Of a stretch of DNA of 64,000 bases, positions 8,683 through 17,878 are shown one piece after another; within the stretch, counting starts at the first letter, position 1, and every line of letters begins with the position of its first letter. A program made the position numbers and the translations under genes. The stretch lies in NCBI GenBank assembly GCA_965223435.1, contig CBDCWQ010000017.1, forward strand, positions 268,877-332,876. The letters are read 5' to 3'. Source of the DNA: CBDCWQ01 sp965223435 (GTDB lineage Bacteria; Myxococcota; Kuafuiibacteriia; Kuafuiibacteriales; Kuafuiibacteriaceae). The notes beneath the pieces were generated by a model, which saw nothing but the letters and a program-made list of their open reading frames with translations, ran no database searches and was not told the origin of the DNA.

Positions 8683-9905
8683 GCTGTGGTCGCCGTTCGG
8701 TGGCGGCGGTGGGGTTTTTTGTGGCCTTGTTTTTTGGAGGCGCCAGTCTTTTGGCCGCGGAGCCGAGCAAGCAGTCTCGGGCCAAAGCGCTTTTTGAGGC
8801 AGGCAATTCGGCATACAAAAAGGCGCGGTATCGGGTGGCGGCGGAGGCCTTTGAAGAGGCCTACCGGCTGACCCCGCATCCGGCACTCGCTTTTTCGATG
8901 GCCCAGGCCTACCGCCGCCTTTTTTTTGTTGATTTTAAGGTCGATCACGCTCGCAGGGCGCTCGAACTCTACCAGGCCTATGTCGACCGGATTTCCACGG
9001 GGGGGCGTCGTTCCGATGCCGTGGAGCAAATTCAGTCTCTGTCTTCGATATTGTCCCGGCTTGGGGTGGCAGCCTCCGGGGCAAAACCGGGGTCTTCGCT
9101 TGGGGGGAGGGTGTCCAAGACCCAGCTTATGGTTCATTCACCCATCGAAACCGCGCTTGCATCGATTGACGGCGGGGCATTTGTTTCGGTGCCTCGGGTG
9201 CAGAATGTCGAGCCTGGCGAGCATAAGGTTGTGGTCAAAGCGCCAGGGTTTCGGCCCAAGAGGTTGACGGTGGCGGCGGTCGAGGGGCGGCTCGTGCCGC
9301 TCGAAGCCAAGCTCGAAGCTCAGCCCGCGACGTTGAGCTTTCATGTTTCGGAAGAGGCCAAGGTCAACCTCGATGGGCGTTCGCTCGGGACCACGCCTCT
9401 TGCGGGGCCAGTATCGGTTCCTCCGGGTCTTCATCGAATCGTCGTGACCCAGAGTGGCCGGGTGCCTTTTTCGACCGAGATGGTGTTCGCCCGCGGTCGC
9501 CACCGTGATCTCGAGGTCAATCTCGAGACCACCATGCAGCGGCGGGTGGCGCACTATACGTTGGCGACGGCCGGTGCGCTGCTGCTCGGAGGCCTGGTGA
9601 GCGGCGGTTTGGCCCTGAACTTCGAGCGCAAAGCCAAAAACGTGCGCGCGCCGCTTTTTGCCCAAGAGCCTCAGAATCTGAGCGCGGCCGATCTGTCTGC
9701 TTACGAAAGGCACGTGTCTCATCGGAACACGAGCCGCACCCTCGGGGTGGCGCTCTTGTCCGGGGCTGGGGTCATGGCCTTGGTGGGCTTCTTTTTGTAC
9801 TTTGTCGATACCCCCACTGTGCCCCTCGGTCCGCCCTCCCGCGCGTCCACCGCGCCCGAAGCCTCCGAACGGCGCCCCGGGCTGAGTCCCGAGGGTATAC
9901 CATGA
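8670..9905 (+). CDS. TPR / PEGA-domain membrane protein
   Basis: 411 residues starting inside the end of the FG-GAP gene, implying translational coupling. A signal peptide (about residues 1-30) is followed by TPR-like helices (~31-130: ALFEAGNSAYKKARYRVAAE, YRLTPHPALAFSMAQAYRR). Two PEGA-type beta domains follow (~145-220 and ~225-290), the second containing 'VNLDGRSLGTTPL'. Two hydrophobic segments (~300-320 and ~365-388) flank a charged loop near the C-terminus. TPR-PEGA-TM proteins are abundant in Myxococcota and often neighbour Ser/Thr kinases, as here. Likely an envelope scaffold or sensor; the exact role is unknown. Confidence 0.85.
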   Translation: MRALSCGRRSVAAVGFFVALFFGGASLLAAEPSKQSRAKALFEAGNSAYKKARYRVAAEAFEEAYRLTPHPALAFSMAQAYRRLFFVDFKVDHARRALELYQAYVDRISTGGRRSDAVEQIQSLSSILSRLGVAASGAKPGSSLGGRVSKTQLMVHSPIETALASIDGGAFVSVPRVQNVEPGEHKVVVKAPGFRPKRLTVAAVEGRLVPLEAKLEAQPATLSFHVSEEAKVNLDGRSLGTTPLAGPVSVPPGLHRIVVTQSGRVPFSTEMVFARGRHRDLEVNLETTMQRRVAHYTLATAGALLLGGLVSGGLALNFERKAKNVRAPLFAQEPQNLSAADLSAYERHVSHRNTSRTLGVALLSGAGVMALVGFFLYFVDTPTVPLGPPSRASTAPEASERRPGLSPEGIP

Positions 9906-10003
9906 ACTAGACGCCCCGCTGGCGGGTGTGGGGTCTGGCCTTTGTCGGTTTTCGGTTTAATGGGCTCTCGGCTATGGGTTCAGGTCTGGTATGGAACTGG
10001 AGC

Positions 10004-11056
10004 ATGTCTCGGTGCTGGTCCCAAGCTCTATCTTTCGCGTTCTTGCTTTCTTCGGTCTTGATGGGGGCCTGTAGTGGCGATGACTGTGCCCCCGGTGATG
10101 CGGCGTGCAACAGCGGTGCCGGCGGCCAAACCGACAACACCAATGCCGGTACCGGCGGAGGTGGACCCGGGAACAAGCAAGATGCGCTTTTGCCGTGGAC
10201 GAGTGAGGTTGTTCCGAGTGCGGAGACCTTGTACGCGGCGTGGGGTCTGGGGGCGGACGGTCCGTTGTGGGTGGTTGGTGGGGGTATCGGTGACAGCGAC
10301 GCGGGTGATGGCGTCATTTTGCGCATTGAAAATGGTGCGGTGACAACCGAGACGTTGCCAAGTTTGGCCCGCCTGAGGGGCATTTGGGGCGTCTCTGCGA
10401 CCGATGTTTGGGCGGTCGGTTTTGAGGGCACCGCGTTTCACTACGATGGTCAGGCGTGGCGCGACGATCGAAAGCCCCCGACGACCGAAGATCTCCATAC
10501 TGTGTTTGCGGTTGCGGGCAACGATGTTTGGGCGGGGGGGGATGGCGGTTCACTGTTTCACTTTGACGGTGCGGTCTGGGAGGAAGTCGAGAGTTCCACC
10601 AAGCAGCGCATTCACCGCATTCGGGGTACGGCGGCGGACGATCTGGTTGCGGTCGGCACCAAGGGGACGGTTCTCAGGTACGATGGGGTCTCTTGGAAAA
10701 AAGGGGCCACGTTTACCGAGTTGGCTCTTCGCTCCGTTTTTGCTTTTGCCGCCGACGATATTTTTGCGGTGGCGGCTTCGAAGTCCAGTTCTTCGCAGGG
10801 TGCGATCTTTCGGTTTGATGGTCAGGCATGGTCCCCGCTCGATACGGGATCTACGGCGCGATTGTTTGGCGTTTGGGGAAGCAGCCCAACCGACGTGTGG
10901 TTTGTAGGTGATGTGGGGACCGTACTTCACTACGACGGCAACCGGCTGGTGGATGTCGGTGCCACTGAAGCGGCCAAGTTGAACAATGTCTTCGGCCTCG
11001 ACGGGACCAAGGTCTGGGCGATGGGACGGGATGGCGCCCTCAGACGAAAGCCCTGA
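10004..11056 (+). CDS. Beta-propeller lipoprotein (W-G-x-x-x-x-D-V-W repeats)
   Basis: 350 residues from the ATG at 10004, which opens a clean lipoprotein signal (lipobox LMGAC); an ATG-started frame from 9926 would add an unlikely leader. A Gly/Asn/Thr-rich linker is followed by about six repeats of 'IWGxSxTDVWAVGxxGTxxHYDGxxW', for example IWGVSATDVWAVGFEG, VFAVAGNDVWAGGDGG and VWGSSPTDVWFVGDVG. Such repeats fold into a propeller and are common in myxobacterial surface lipoproteins. Third gene of the operon; its end overlaps the kinase start. The binding partner is unknown. Confidence 0.85.
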   Translation: MSRCWSQALSFAFLLSSVLMGACSGDDCAPGDAACNSGAGGQTDNTNAGTGGGGPGNKQDALLPWTSEVVPSAETLYAAWGLGADGPLWVVGGGIGDSDAGDGVILRIENGAVTTETLPSLARLRGIWGVSATDVWAVGFEGTAFHYDGQAWRDDRKPPTTEDLHTVFAVAGNDVWAGGDGGSLFHFDGAVWEEVESSTKQRIHRIRGTAADDLVAVGTKGTVLRYDGVSWKKGATFTELALRSVFAFAADDIFAVAASKSSSSQGAIFRFDGQAWSPLDTGSTARLFGVWGSSPTDVWFVGDVGTVLHYDGNRLVDVGATEAAKLNNVFGLDGTKVWAMGRDGALRRKP

Positions 11057-12686
11057 GCACGTCGCGGGCGCAAAGCGCACGACCGAGGGTTCTGGCCCTC
11101 GTCCAGAGCGGCCCAATCGAAGCTCGGCGGAAGATTCAGATCTGTTGCCGGGCGATGCCGTCGGCGAATACATCGTCGAGGGCAAGATCGGCCAGGGCGG
11201 TTTCGGGAGTGTCTACAAGGCCATCCACCCTCTGATCAAGAAGCGGGTTGCGATCAAATTGCTTGATGGCGAGCACGCGCTCAGTCCGCACATTGTTTCC
11301 CGTTTCATTTCTGAGGCGCGTGCGGTGAACGAGATCGGCCAGAAGAACATCATCGATATCTTCTCGTTCGGGGTGCTCGGCGGCCAGCGCCACTACTTCG
11401 TGATGGAGTTTGTGGAGCACACCCTCAAAGACCTGCTTAAGTTGAAGAAGCGGATGACCCTTGCCGAGGCCGGCCCGATTTTGCGTGGCTTGGGGCGGGC
11501 CCTCGATGCCGCCCATGCTAGGGGGATCATTCACCGAGATCTGAAACCGTCCAACGTTCTCATCACCACCGACGACGAGGGCAAGCCGTGGCCTAAGCTT
11601 TTGGACTTTGGGGTCGCCAAGTTGGTGGGTGAAGACCTCCCGCACCAGCACAAGACGCGCACCGGGAGCCCCATCGGAACGCCGCTGTACATGTCTCCGG
11701 AGCAAAGTCGCGGAGAGGCTGTAGATCACCGGAGCGACATCTATTCCTTCGGGGTCATGAGCTACGAGATGCTCACCGGCGTGAGGCCCTTCGAAGCGAA
11801 GTCCGCCGTGGAAACCATGGCCCAACACATTGCTGCGATTCCGGCGGCGCCGTCGCAGCTGGTTCCTGGGCTTTCCAAAGCGGTCGACGAAGCCATCTTT
11901 GAAATGCTTGCGAAGGAGCCCGACCAAAGACCCAGCACGGTGGCCGAAGCGTTGCAGTTGCTGCTGGGGCGGGCTTCCGTTTCTGGCATTTCCTCGGAAG
12001 CGTGGGTGCCCGAACTCCACGCGGGGCCGGTCGGGGCCGTGTCTTCGTTTCAGGCCGATTCGGTGGGGGCCGCAACCTATACAGAGAGCCAAAAGAGCGT
12101 TCTTCCGGTTCGGCCGACGCCCAAGCAGCGTCGCTTTTGGGTGCTGGGGAGTCTGGCGGTGGTGATGGTCGGGGGCGCGCTGTGGCTGAGGCCCACCCTC
12201 GATGGCCCCCGAAAGGCAGATGAAGCTGGACTCAAGGCCGCTTCGGGGTCTCTCCCTTTGGCCTCGCCCGATCCGGCGCCCCAAGGAAGGACGCCCGAGG
12301 GAAGGACGCTCCAAGATCCGAACGCTCAGGTTCCGCCCGGTTCGGCGGCTGCGGGCGGGTCTCCGAGCTTGCTGGCGCCCGAAAAGGTTCCCCCGGCGGC
12401 GCCGTCCGTCGAGATCGCCATTCAGGGTGTGCCCAAAGGGACCCGGGTGTGGCTTAAGGATGGAACCCTGTTGGGTTCTGTGCCGGGTGTTGTTTCGCTC
12501 CCGCGAGGTGACGAACCCATTGATCTTCGGGTCGAGGCCCCTGGCCATAAGGCCAAGTGGCGAACCGTCCACCCCAACAAGAACCAGCGTCTGAAGCTTA
12601 AGCTCACGCGCACCCGAAAAGGGCGAACGCTCAAGAAAAGAAAACGGCCCGTGGTGCACGAAGACCTGGAGACCCCCGATTTTTAG
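11031..12686 (+). CDS. Transmembrane Ser/Thr protein kinase with extracytoplasmic PEGA domain
   Basis: 551 residues from the ATG at 11031, overlapping the preceding gene by 26 bp. Kinase domain at ~46-312: glycine loop GQGGFGSVY, catalytic Lys in VAIK (~76), HRD loop IIHRDLKPSN (~168), DFG (~192) and 'GTPLYMSPEQ'. All catalytic residues are present. A Pro/Ala-rich linker, one membrane segment (~369-387, FWVLGSLAVVMVGGALWL) and a second Pro-rich stretch precede a C-terminal PEGA-like domain (~445-525). It presumably senses an envelope cue and phosphorylates cytoplasmic targets. The divergent FHA activator at 4355-5779 is a plausible target (inference). Last gene of the operon. Confidence 0.92.
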   Translation: MAPSDESPEHVAGAKRTTEGSGPRPERPNRSSAEDSDLLPGDAVGEYIVEGKIGQGGFGSVYKAIHPLIKKRVAIKLLDGEHALSPHIVSRFISEARAVNEIGQKNIIDIFSFGVLGGQRHYFVMEFVEHTLKDLLKLKKRMTLAEAGPILRGLGRALDAAHARGIIHRDLKPSNVLITTDDEGKPWPKLLDFGVAKLVGEDLPHQHKTRTGSPIGTPLYMSPEQSRGEAVDHRSDIYSFGVMSYEMLTGVRPFEAKSAVETMAQHIAAIPAAPSQLVPGLSKAVDEAIFEMLAKEPDQRPSTVAEALQLLLGRASVSGISSEAWVPELHAGPVGAVSSFQADSVGAATYTESQKSVLPVRPTPKQRRFWVLGSLAVVMVGGALWLRPTLDGPRKADEAGLKAASGSLPLASPDPAPQGRTPEGRTLQDPNAQVPPGSAAAGGSPSLLAPEKVPPAAPSVEIAIQGVPKGTRVWLKDGTLLGSVPGVVSLPRGDEPIDLRVEAPGHKAKWRTVHPNKNQRLKLKLTRTRKGRTLKKRKRPVVHEDLETPDF

Positions 12687-12935
12687 TCTGGAGCTGTTTT
12701 CAACCTCCTCATATTCCGACTTTCGGAGGTCCCGTGTGCGGATTTCGGAAGTTGAGTTGCGGGGTTGCAAAACAAATTGTTCCAAACGCTGGTATGTTTC
12801 GTGCACCGGCCAGGGGGTGTGTTTCCCTACAAAGGTTCAAAGCAGCCTGTATTGCATACTCCGTCCTCCGAGCTTGAACCTCGAGTCCTCAGATTCGGCC
12901 ACCTAGACGCCCCGGTTTCTCCACACGAGCCGTTG

Positions 12936-13286
12936 ATGATTTCTCTGGAGGACTCGGGTCGAAGCCTCAGTGCCGGCCAAGCATCAATTCGTTGTCAGAG
13001 GGCGGCCCTCACCCACACCGCGCGGGCGGAACGCCTGTGCATTTGGGCCGAGCGACTCGGTGTTGCGCTCGGAGTAGGGTCTTATCTGGGCTGTGTGGCC
13101 GCCGCCGTGGCCACTCTGTGCACATCTACGATTGTGATGGTTGTGCTTTGTCCTTGGCTCATGGGGGGTGGTCACGCGTTTGGACTCATCCTCGGACAAT
13201 GGCTTGCTGGCCCTCAGCTCAAAAAGGCTGAGACCTTTCGTCGGCGCGCTCGGGCGCTTTGGGCCCAAGCCGCCGGACAGAGATAA
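12936..13286 (+). CDS. Small membrane protein of unknown function
   Basis: 116 residues if started at the ATG at 12936; the frame stays open to 12765, but that extension looks non-coding and neither start has a clear ribosome site. The middle has a long hydrophobic stretch (about 45 residues, two membrane segments: LGVALGVGSYLGCVAAAVA and TIVMVVLCPWLMGG), followed by a basic C-terminal tail. No family is recognised. About 250 bp of non-coding sequence separate it from the kinase gene. Confidence 0.4.
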   Translation: MISLEDSGRSLSAGQASIRCQRAALTHTARAERLCIWAERLGVALGVGSYLGCVAAAVATLCTSTIVMVVLCPWLMGGGHAFGLILGQWLAGPQLKKAETFRRRARALWAQAAGQR

Positions 13287-13306
13287 GAGATAGGCGGACG
13301 GCGTTC

Positions 13307-14083
13307 TTACGGGGTCTGGTCTGAAGTGATTTCGGCCGTTTCGGGGCTGGGCCAGCGGAGGGCGCGTTCGAGAATCAGGCGGTGTTTGTCGTAGCCTTCC
13401 TTACGAACCTGCTTTCGGAGTCCTTTGACGGAGTCCATGGGAATCTTTCGAGAAGCCCAGTTGACCAGCCACGCCGGAAGCGAGCCACCCGGGTCAGCCT
13501 GGATTTGATACTCGACGCGGGTCATGTGGCTCCCTATTTTGGTGAGCCTCCAGTACCCGGTGAGTCGCGGCATCCGTTCAACCCCGTCCTGGGGCGGCAT
13601 GGCCTTGTGGGTGGTGCTGGTAAATGTGAACGCCAAGGTTTGCCCTGGCTGGCTGCTTTCGAGGTCGATGTCGATGACCACGTCGCGGTCGCGAATAAAA
13701 AATGCGGGACTCTCCGTGCGAACGTAGGCGACCAGCTGGGTCGCCTTTTTGTAAGCCAGCGTGAGGCCATGACTGCAGTTTTTGGCCCATTCGGGATACC
13801 GCTCAATGTCACGAAGGACCGCAGCGACCGCCATAATCGGCGCGTTGACGGCGCCGTGGGCTCGAAACGCGACAAATGAGGTCCCAGGGACGTCTCGCTC
13901 CCAGACCTGGATGCCCGCATCCAAGGCCACCGGTTCCCAGGAGGGGTTGGCGCGGGCCGAAGGGGCGTAGAGGGCGACCCCCAGGAGGCTCAAAGCGATT
14001 GCGATTCCGTTGGTTTTGCGCGACGCCCGCGCGCGAAGGCGCCCCGGAACGCGAAAGCTAGGATGAACAACAGGCTGTTTCAT
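13307..14083 (-). CDS. Exported START-domain lipid-binding-like protein
   Basis: 258 residues; the ATG at 14083 follows a good GGAGAGGAG ribosome site. A basic N-terminus and hydrophobic stretch (NGIAIALSLLGVALYAPSARA) form a signal peptide. The remainder matches START/polyketide cyclase-like folds: 'GIQVWERDVPGTSFVAFRAH', 'VLRDIERYPEWAKNC', 'RDRDVVIDIDLE', and the conserved late helix 'LPAWLVNWASRKIPMDSVKG'. Bacterial exported START proteins probably bind a lipid or hydrophobic ligand in the periplasm. No operon partner: the downstream neighbour converges and the upstream neighbour is divergent. Confidence 0.85.
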   Translation of the reverse strand: MKQPVVHPSFRVPGRLRARASRKTNGIAIALSLLGVALYAPSARANPSWEPVALDAGIQVWERDVPGTSFVAFRAHGAVNAPIMAVAAVLRDIERYPEWAKNCSHGLTLAYKKATQLVAYVRTESPAFFIRDRDVVIDIDLESSQPGQTLAFTFTSTTHKAMPPQDGVERMPRLTGYWRLTKIGSHMTRVEYQIQADPGGSLPAWLVNWASRKIPMDSVKGLRKQVRKEGYDKHRLILERALRWPSPETAEITSDQTP

Positions 14084-14356
14084 GGCGCGCTCCTCTCCAT
14101 GCTAGCCGCTGCTCGGCCAGCGAGGGAAGGTTGCCCCGCGCCCGAAAGGTAGGGAAGGTAGCCACTTTTTTGGGCTTTGTTGTTCGAGCGGGTCGTGTTC
14201 TCGGCGGACTCGGTTGGCGAGTGGCCCCTTTCTCGTTGAAGGCCCTGTTCCGTGTGAAGGGCGCTCCGTGGGTATGCACCCCAACATCAAGTGATTAAAG
14301 TGACTTGAACTTGCTCCGCTTGACCGCTAGGAGTAATCTACATGAAGGAGAACCAA

Positions 14357-14899
14357 ATGCCGACAGCCCTTCGAACACCCATCGCCTACATGGCCGCCTG
14401 TCTTCTGACGGGTGGGCTTTTTGTGGCTTGCGCCCACCAAGAGTCGAGTGAACCCTTGGTCGACTCAAGCGCCGGGAAGCACCACCCCTGGCCCACCGCG
14501 GTGATCATCCACGAAAATCGGCTTGGCTCCGGATTTGAGCTGGTAGGCGCCACCTACCTGTTGGATGACCAGCCCATCTACTACAGCCCGACGGGTGTCG
14601 GCACCCTTTCGAGGAAGGCCAAAGCCAAGGTGTTTGATTCGTATATTCGTCCGGGTCGGCACGAGGTCACGGTGTATTTGAAATACCGCCCGAGCGCCTC
14701 GCTGTTCAGTTACACCGAGGGTTATTTGTACAAAGTGAACACCACGGGCACCTTCCTTGCCGAAAACGGCAAGCGGTCCATGGTTCGAATGGTGGTCGAA
14801 CGCACCGGGGGTTTGACCACCAAGTTTGGTCAAGACCTCACGGTTCGTTTTGTGTCCAACGACCAAAACAATCCTTCCTTGGTCTCCTTGAACGAGTAA
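14357..14899 (+). CDS. Small lipoprotein of unknown function
   Basis: Two starts are possible: ATG 14342 and ATG 14357, the latter preceded at ideal spacing by AAGGAG and therefore preferred (180 residues). The N-terminus is a lipoprotein signal ending in LFVAC. The mature part is beta-rich with no recognised family; it includes 'YLLDDQPIYYSPTGVG', 'IRPGRHEVTVYLKYRPSAS' and 'FSYTEGYLYKVNTTG', resembling small envelope proteins with a PEGA-like fold. A C-rich run follows the stop (about 14936-14945). Confidence 0.75.
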   Translation: MPTALRTPIAYMAACLLTGGLFVACAHQESSEPLVDSSAGKHHPWPTAVIIHENRLGSGFELVGATYLLDDQPIYYSPTGVGTLSRKAKAKVFDSYIRPGRHEVTVYLKYRPSASLFSYTEGYLYKVNTTGTFLAENGKRSMVRMVVERTGGLTTKFGQDLTVRFVSNDQNNPSLVSLNE

Positions 14900-14962
14900 T
14901 TCTCGCATCATCTCGGTCTTCGCCAAGACTGCGCGCCCCCCCCCCGCGACAACCGGTCTCCT

Positions 14963-16675
14963 TCAGCGCTTTTTGGGCTTGTTCTTCGCTTCCTTTTTCA
15001 CAATCTTCGCCCACGAGTCTCTGAGGGGCACCGTTCGGTTCAAGACCAGTTTACTCGCGGAGGAGTCCCGGTCGACGGTGAAGTAACCCTGGCGCTCCAG
15101 CTGGAGGCGTTCTCCGGGCTGAAGCTGGGCAAGGTTGGGCTCCGCCCAGCACTCGGTGAGAACCTCGAGTGAATTCGGATTGAGGCTGCTCAGAAAGTCC
15201 TCGTCTTCGGTCGGGTCTGTTTTGTTGAAGAGCGCTTCGTAGAGTCGAACTTCCGCCGGGACTGCGGTTTTTTCGGAGACCCAGTGGATGGTCCCTTTGA
15301 CCCGGCGGCCATCGGGAGGCGAGCCGCCCTTGGTTTCTGGGTCGTAGGTGCAGTGCACCTCAACGACCTCCCCCGCATCGTTTTTGACCGCATGGGTGCA
15401 GGTCACCAGGTAACCCCACCGGAGCCGGACTTCTCGACCCGGCGCCAATCGGAAGAACTTCTTCGGCGGGTTCTCCAGAAAATCGGTCTGTTCGATGTAG
15501 AGAACCCGAGAGAATGGGATTTTTCGGCTCCCCATGCGCGGGGGGTCGTCGGGAAAGTTGGGGGCCTCGAGCTCTTCGACCAGATCCTCGGGAAAGTTGT
15601 CGATGACCAGCCGCAAGGGCCTGACCACGCACATCGCTCGGCGAACTTTCTGGTTGAGATCGTCCCTGACGCAATGTTCGAGCAGTGACATTTCGACCGT
15701 GCCCTCGGCTCGGGCAACGCCAATGCGTTCGCAGAAGTTGCGGATGGACTCCGGGGTATAACCTCGACGCCTGAGGCCCGCGAGCGTGGGCATGCGTGGG
15801 TCATCCCACCCGTGAACAAGCTTTTGCTCTACCAGTTGAAGGAGTTTGCGCTTGCTGGTGATGGTATGGCTCAGATTCAAGCGGGCAAATTCTATCTGCT
15901 GCGGGTGAGACTGAAGCCCAAGGGTATCCAAAAACCAATCGTAGAGCTCTCGGTTGTTTTCGAATTCAAGCGTACACAAAGAATGGGTGACGCCTTCAAT
16001 CGAGTCCGAAAGACAATGGGCAAAGTCGTACATGGGGTACGCACACCACGCATCTTGGGTGCGATAGTGGGGTGCCTTTCTGATGCGGTAGATGGGCGGG
16101 TCTCGCATCTTCATGTTCGGCGATGCCATGTCGATGAGGGCTCTTAGAACATGCTGACCTTCCTCAAAGTCCCCAGCGCGCATGCCTTCGAACAGTTGCA
16201 GGTTTTCGGCGACCGTGCGCTCACGATACGGGCTGGCTGTGCCGGGTTCGGTGACCGTACCCCGGTACGCGCGAACCTCTTCTTCGGTGAGGCTGCACAC
16301 GTAAGCCTTCTTTTTTTCGATCAGCGTGCAGGCGTGTTTATACAGCTGCTCGAAATAGTCGGAAGCATGATACAGATGCTCTCCCCAGCGGAAACCAAGC
16401 CAACGAATGTTGTCCTTGATCGCTTCCAAATATTCTTGTTCTTCGGTCTCAGGGTTGGTGTCGTCCAGCCTGAGGTGACAGACGCCGCCATCGTTTTCTT
16501 CGGCGATGCCAAAGTTGAGGCAAATCGATTTGGCGTGACCGATGTGAAGATACCCGTTGGGTTCGGGAGGAAAGCGCGTAACCACTCTGCCCTCGAATTT
16601 GCCGGTCTGCCCGTCTTTGGCGATGATCTGGCGGATAAAGTCGGTGCCACTCGGCTGTTCTTCGTCGGTCCCCAT
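14963..16675 (-). CDS. glnS: Glutaminyl-tRNA synthetase
   Basis: 570 residues, a normal bacterial GlnRS length. Charges tRNA-Gln with glutamine. The class I signature is 'PPEPNGYLHIGHAKS' (HIGH at ~44-47). The GlnRS-specific region 'LSHTITSKRKL...GWDDPRMPTLAGLRRRGYT' contains the KMSKS equivalent (TSKRK). The C-terminal half is the two-barrel anticodon-binding domain with 'LYIEQTDF' and 'RLRWGYLV'. Presence of GlnRS implies direct glutaminylation in this organism. Single gene, no operon. Confidence 0.97.
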   Translation of the reverse strand: MGTDEEQPSGTDFIRQIIAKDGQTGKFEGRVVTRFPPEPNGYLHIGHAKSICLNFGIAEENDGGVCHLRLDDTNPETEEQEYLEAIKDNIRWLGFRWGEHLYHASDYFEQLYKHACTLIEKKKAYVCSLTEEEVRAYRGTVTEPGTASPYRERTVAENLQLFEGMRAGDFEEGQHVLRALIDMASPNMKMRDPPIYRIRKAPHYRTQDAWCAYPMYDFAHCLSDSIEGVTHSLCTLEFENNRELYDWFLDTLGLQSHPQQIEFARLNLSHTITSKRKLLQLVEQKLVHGWDDPRMPTLAGLRRRGYTPESIRNFCERIGVARAEGTVEMSLLEHCVRDDLNQKVRRAMCVVRPLRLVIDNFPEDLVEELEAPNFPDDPPRMGSRKIPFSRVLYIEQTDFLENPPKKFFRLAPGREVRLRWGYLVTCTHAVKNDAGEVVEVHCTYDPETKGGSPPDGRRVKGTIHWVSEKTAVPAEVRLYEALFNKTDPTEDEDFLSSLNPNSLEVLTECWAEPNLAQLQPGERLQLERQGYFTVDRDSSASKLVLNRTVPLRDSWAKIVKKEAKNKPKKR

Positions 16676-16774
16676 GGTCGAAGGGGCGGAAGTGTATGAG
16701 GCAGCTTTGCATTTGGCAACCCGGTTGACTTCCCGCTTTCCTCCCGGGGTGCGAGGCGCTAATGCGTCCTGTAA

Positions 16775-17695
16775 GTGATCCGAGGCGAGAAGGGATTGAG
16801 GGCCAAACGCTGGCCCGTCGCTCGCGGCAGCCGATGGCCATGCCGGGCTTTCTGTTCTCTACGGGCTGGACTCGCCCTGGTTTGCCTGACCCCGATGACC
16901 TTGGGGGTGGGTACGGCTACGGCGGGTCCTCCACAAACGTCCTCTTCGGAATTCGATTGGCTACCGTCCACCCTTCTTTGGGAAGTTCCCCTGGCGAGTC
17001 AGCGCGGCCCTCGGGGCTTTGGCAAAGTGACCCATGCCAACGATGAGACGACCTATGAGACTGCTATCGGGGCCACTTTTGGACTCTTTCGGCTTCCGGC
17101 CTCAGGGGCGGGCGGCGACGGGTTCCAGGTGGACATTTTTGCGGTGGTCTTCGCCCGTTTCAACAAAGGTCGGGCCCTGGCCGCCAGCGACTTTCGGGTG
17201 GGCATGCCCTTTACGTATCGACGGGGCCCGTGGCAGTTGAAGCTCGCCTACGAGCACGAAAGTTCTCACCTCGGTGACCAGTTGATCCAAGATACCGGCC
17301 GGGAGCCGATCAGGCACGTTCGAGACGAAGTGGTTCTCGCGGTGTCCCGGCGGTGGCTCACGCGGGTTCGTGCCTACGCGCAAGTCGGTTTTGCCTTTCA
17401 CACCAACGACGTGATCGGAAACGACCGGGACCGCTATCAGGTGGGTGTGGAGTGGATCGAGCCCGAACCGTGGGCCCTTTTTGGATCCCCTTACGCCGCG
17501 GTTGATGTTCTTTTTCGAAGAGACCAAGACTTCGAACCCAATGTGACCCTGCAAGCGGGGTGGCGCTGGAGGCATGACGCGCGCCCTCGAGCCCTGCGGT
17601 TCGGGTTTGAGGTTTATCGTGGCCGTTCGCCCTACGGACAGTTTTTTCTCGATGATGAGTCCTGGTTGGCGTTGACTGCCATCATCGACTGGTGA
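16775..17695 (+). CDS. DUF1207-like exported beta-barrel protein
   Basis: 306 residues from a GTG at 16775; a TTG at 16796 behind GAGAAGGG is an alternative start. A hydrophobic export segment (LALVCLTPMTLGVGTATA) is followed by features of the DUF1207 family: 'WLPSTLLWEVPLASQR', 'GATFGLFR', 'VDIFAVVFARFN', 'SDFRVGMPFTYRRG' and 'YEHESSHLGDQLI'. The alternating strands and aromatic C-terminus (LALTAIIDW) suggest an outer-membrane beta-barrel. Function is unknown in the family. A long inverted repeat lies just downstream. Confidence 0.8.
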   Translation: MIRGEKGLRAKRWPVARGSRWPCRAFCSLRAGLALVCLTPMTLGVGTATAGPPQTSSSEFDWLPSTLLWEVPLASQRGPRGFGKVTHANDETTYETAIGATFGLFRLPASGAGGDGFQVDIFAVVFARFNKGRALAASDFRVGMPFTYRRGPWQLKLAYEHESSHLGDQLIQDTGREPIRHVRDEVVLAVSRRWLTRVRAYAQVGFAFHTNDVIGNDRDRYQVGVEWIEPEPWALFGSPYAAVDVLFRRDQDFEPNVTLQAGWRWRHDARPRALRFGFEVYRGRSPYGQFFLDDESWLALTAIIDW

Positions 17696-17758
17696 GTGCC
17701 CGGCGTACTGGAAGCTGGCTGCGATGTCGGCGAAGTGGGCGTGGAGGGCTTGAGTCCC

Positions 17759-17878
17759 GGCCTCGGGGAGGGGTGGGTCCCTTTCATCCAGGCCGCCCAT
17801 CCTGGGCTTGGGGCCCCCAAGGCATCACATCCTGTTTCCCCAAGCCTTACTGAAAGGGACCCACCCCTCCCCGAGGCC
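17759..17878. repeat. Perfect 28-bp inverted repeat with structured 64-nt loop
   Basis: Arms 17759-17786 and 17851-17878 are exact reverse complements over 28 bases. The loop has a further pair (GGCTTGGGG with CCCCAAGCC) and a CTTGGGG/CCCCAAG palindrome. It lies between a DUF1207-like gene and the hexokinase gene. There is no T-run after the second arm, so it is not a standard intrinsic terminator. It could be a very stable RNA hairpin, a terminator of unusual type, or a small palindromic mobile unit. Confidence 0.85.

Noticed and set aside
12690..12775. tRNA-like look (shadow peptide containing 'EIRTRDLR', often produced by tRNA genes)
   Set aside because: No acceptor stem, T-loop GTTCGAATC or anticodon arm could be matched on either strand.
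11136..12806. 556-residue minus-strand frame opposite the Ser/Thr kinase
   Set aside because: The plus strand has all kinase motifs; this frame is an Arg/Gly-rich shadow of high-GC coding.
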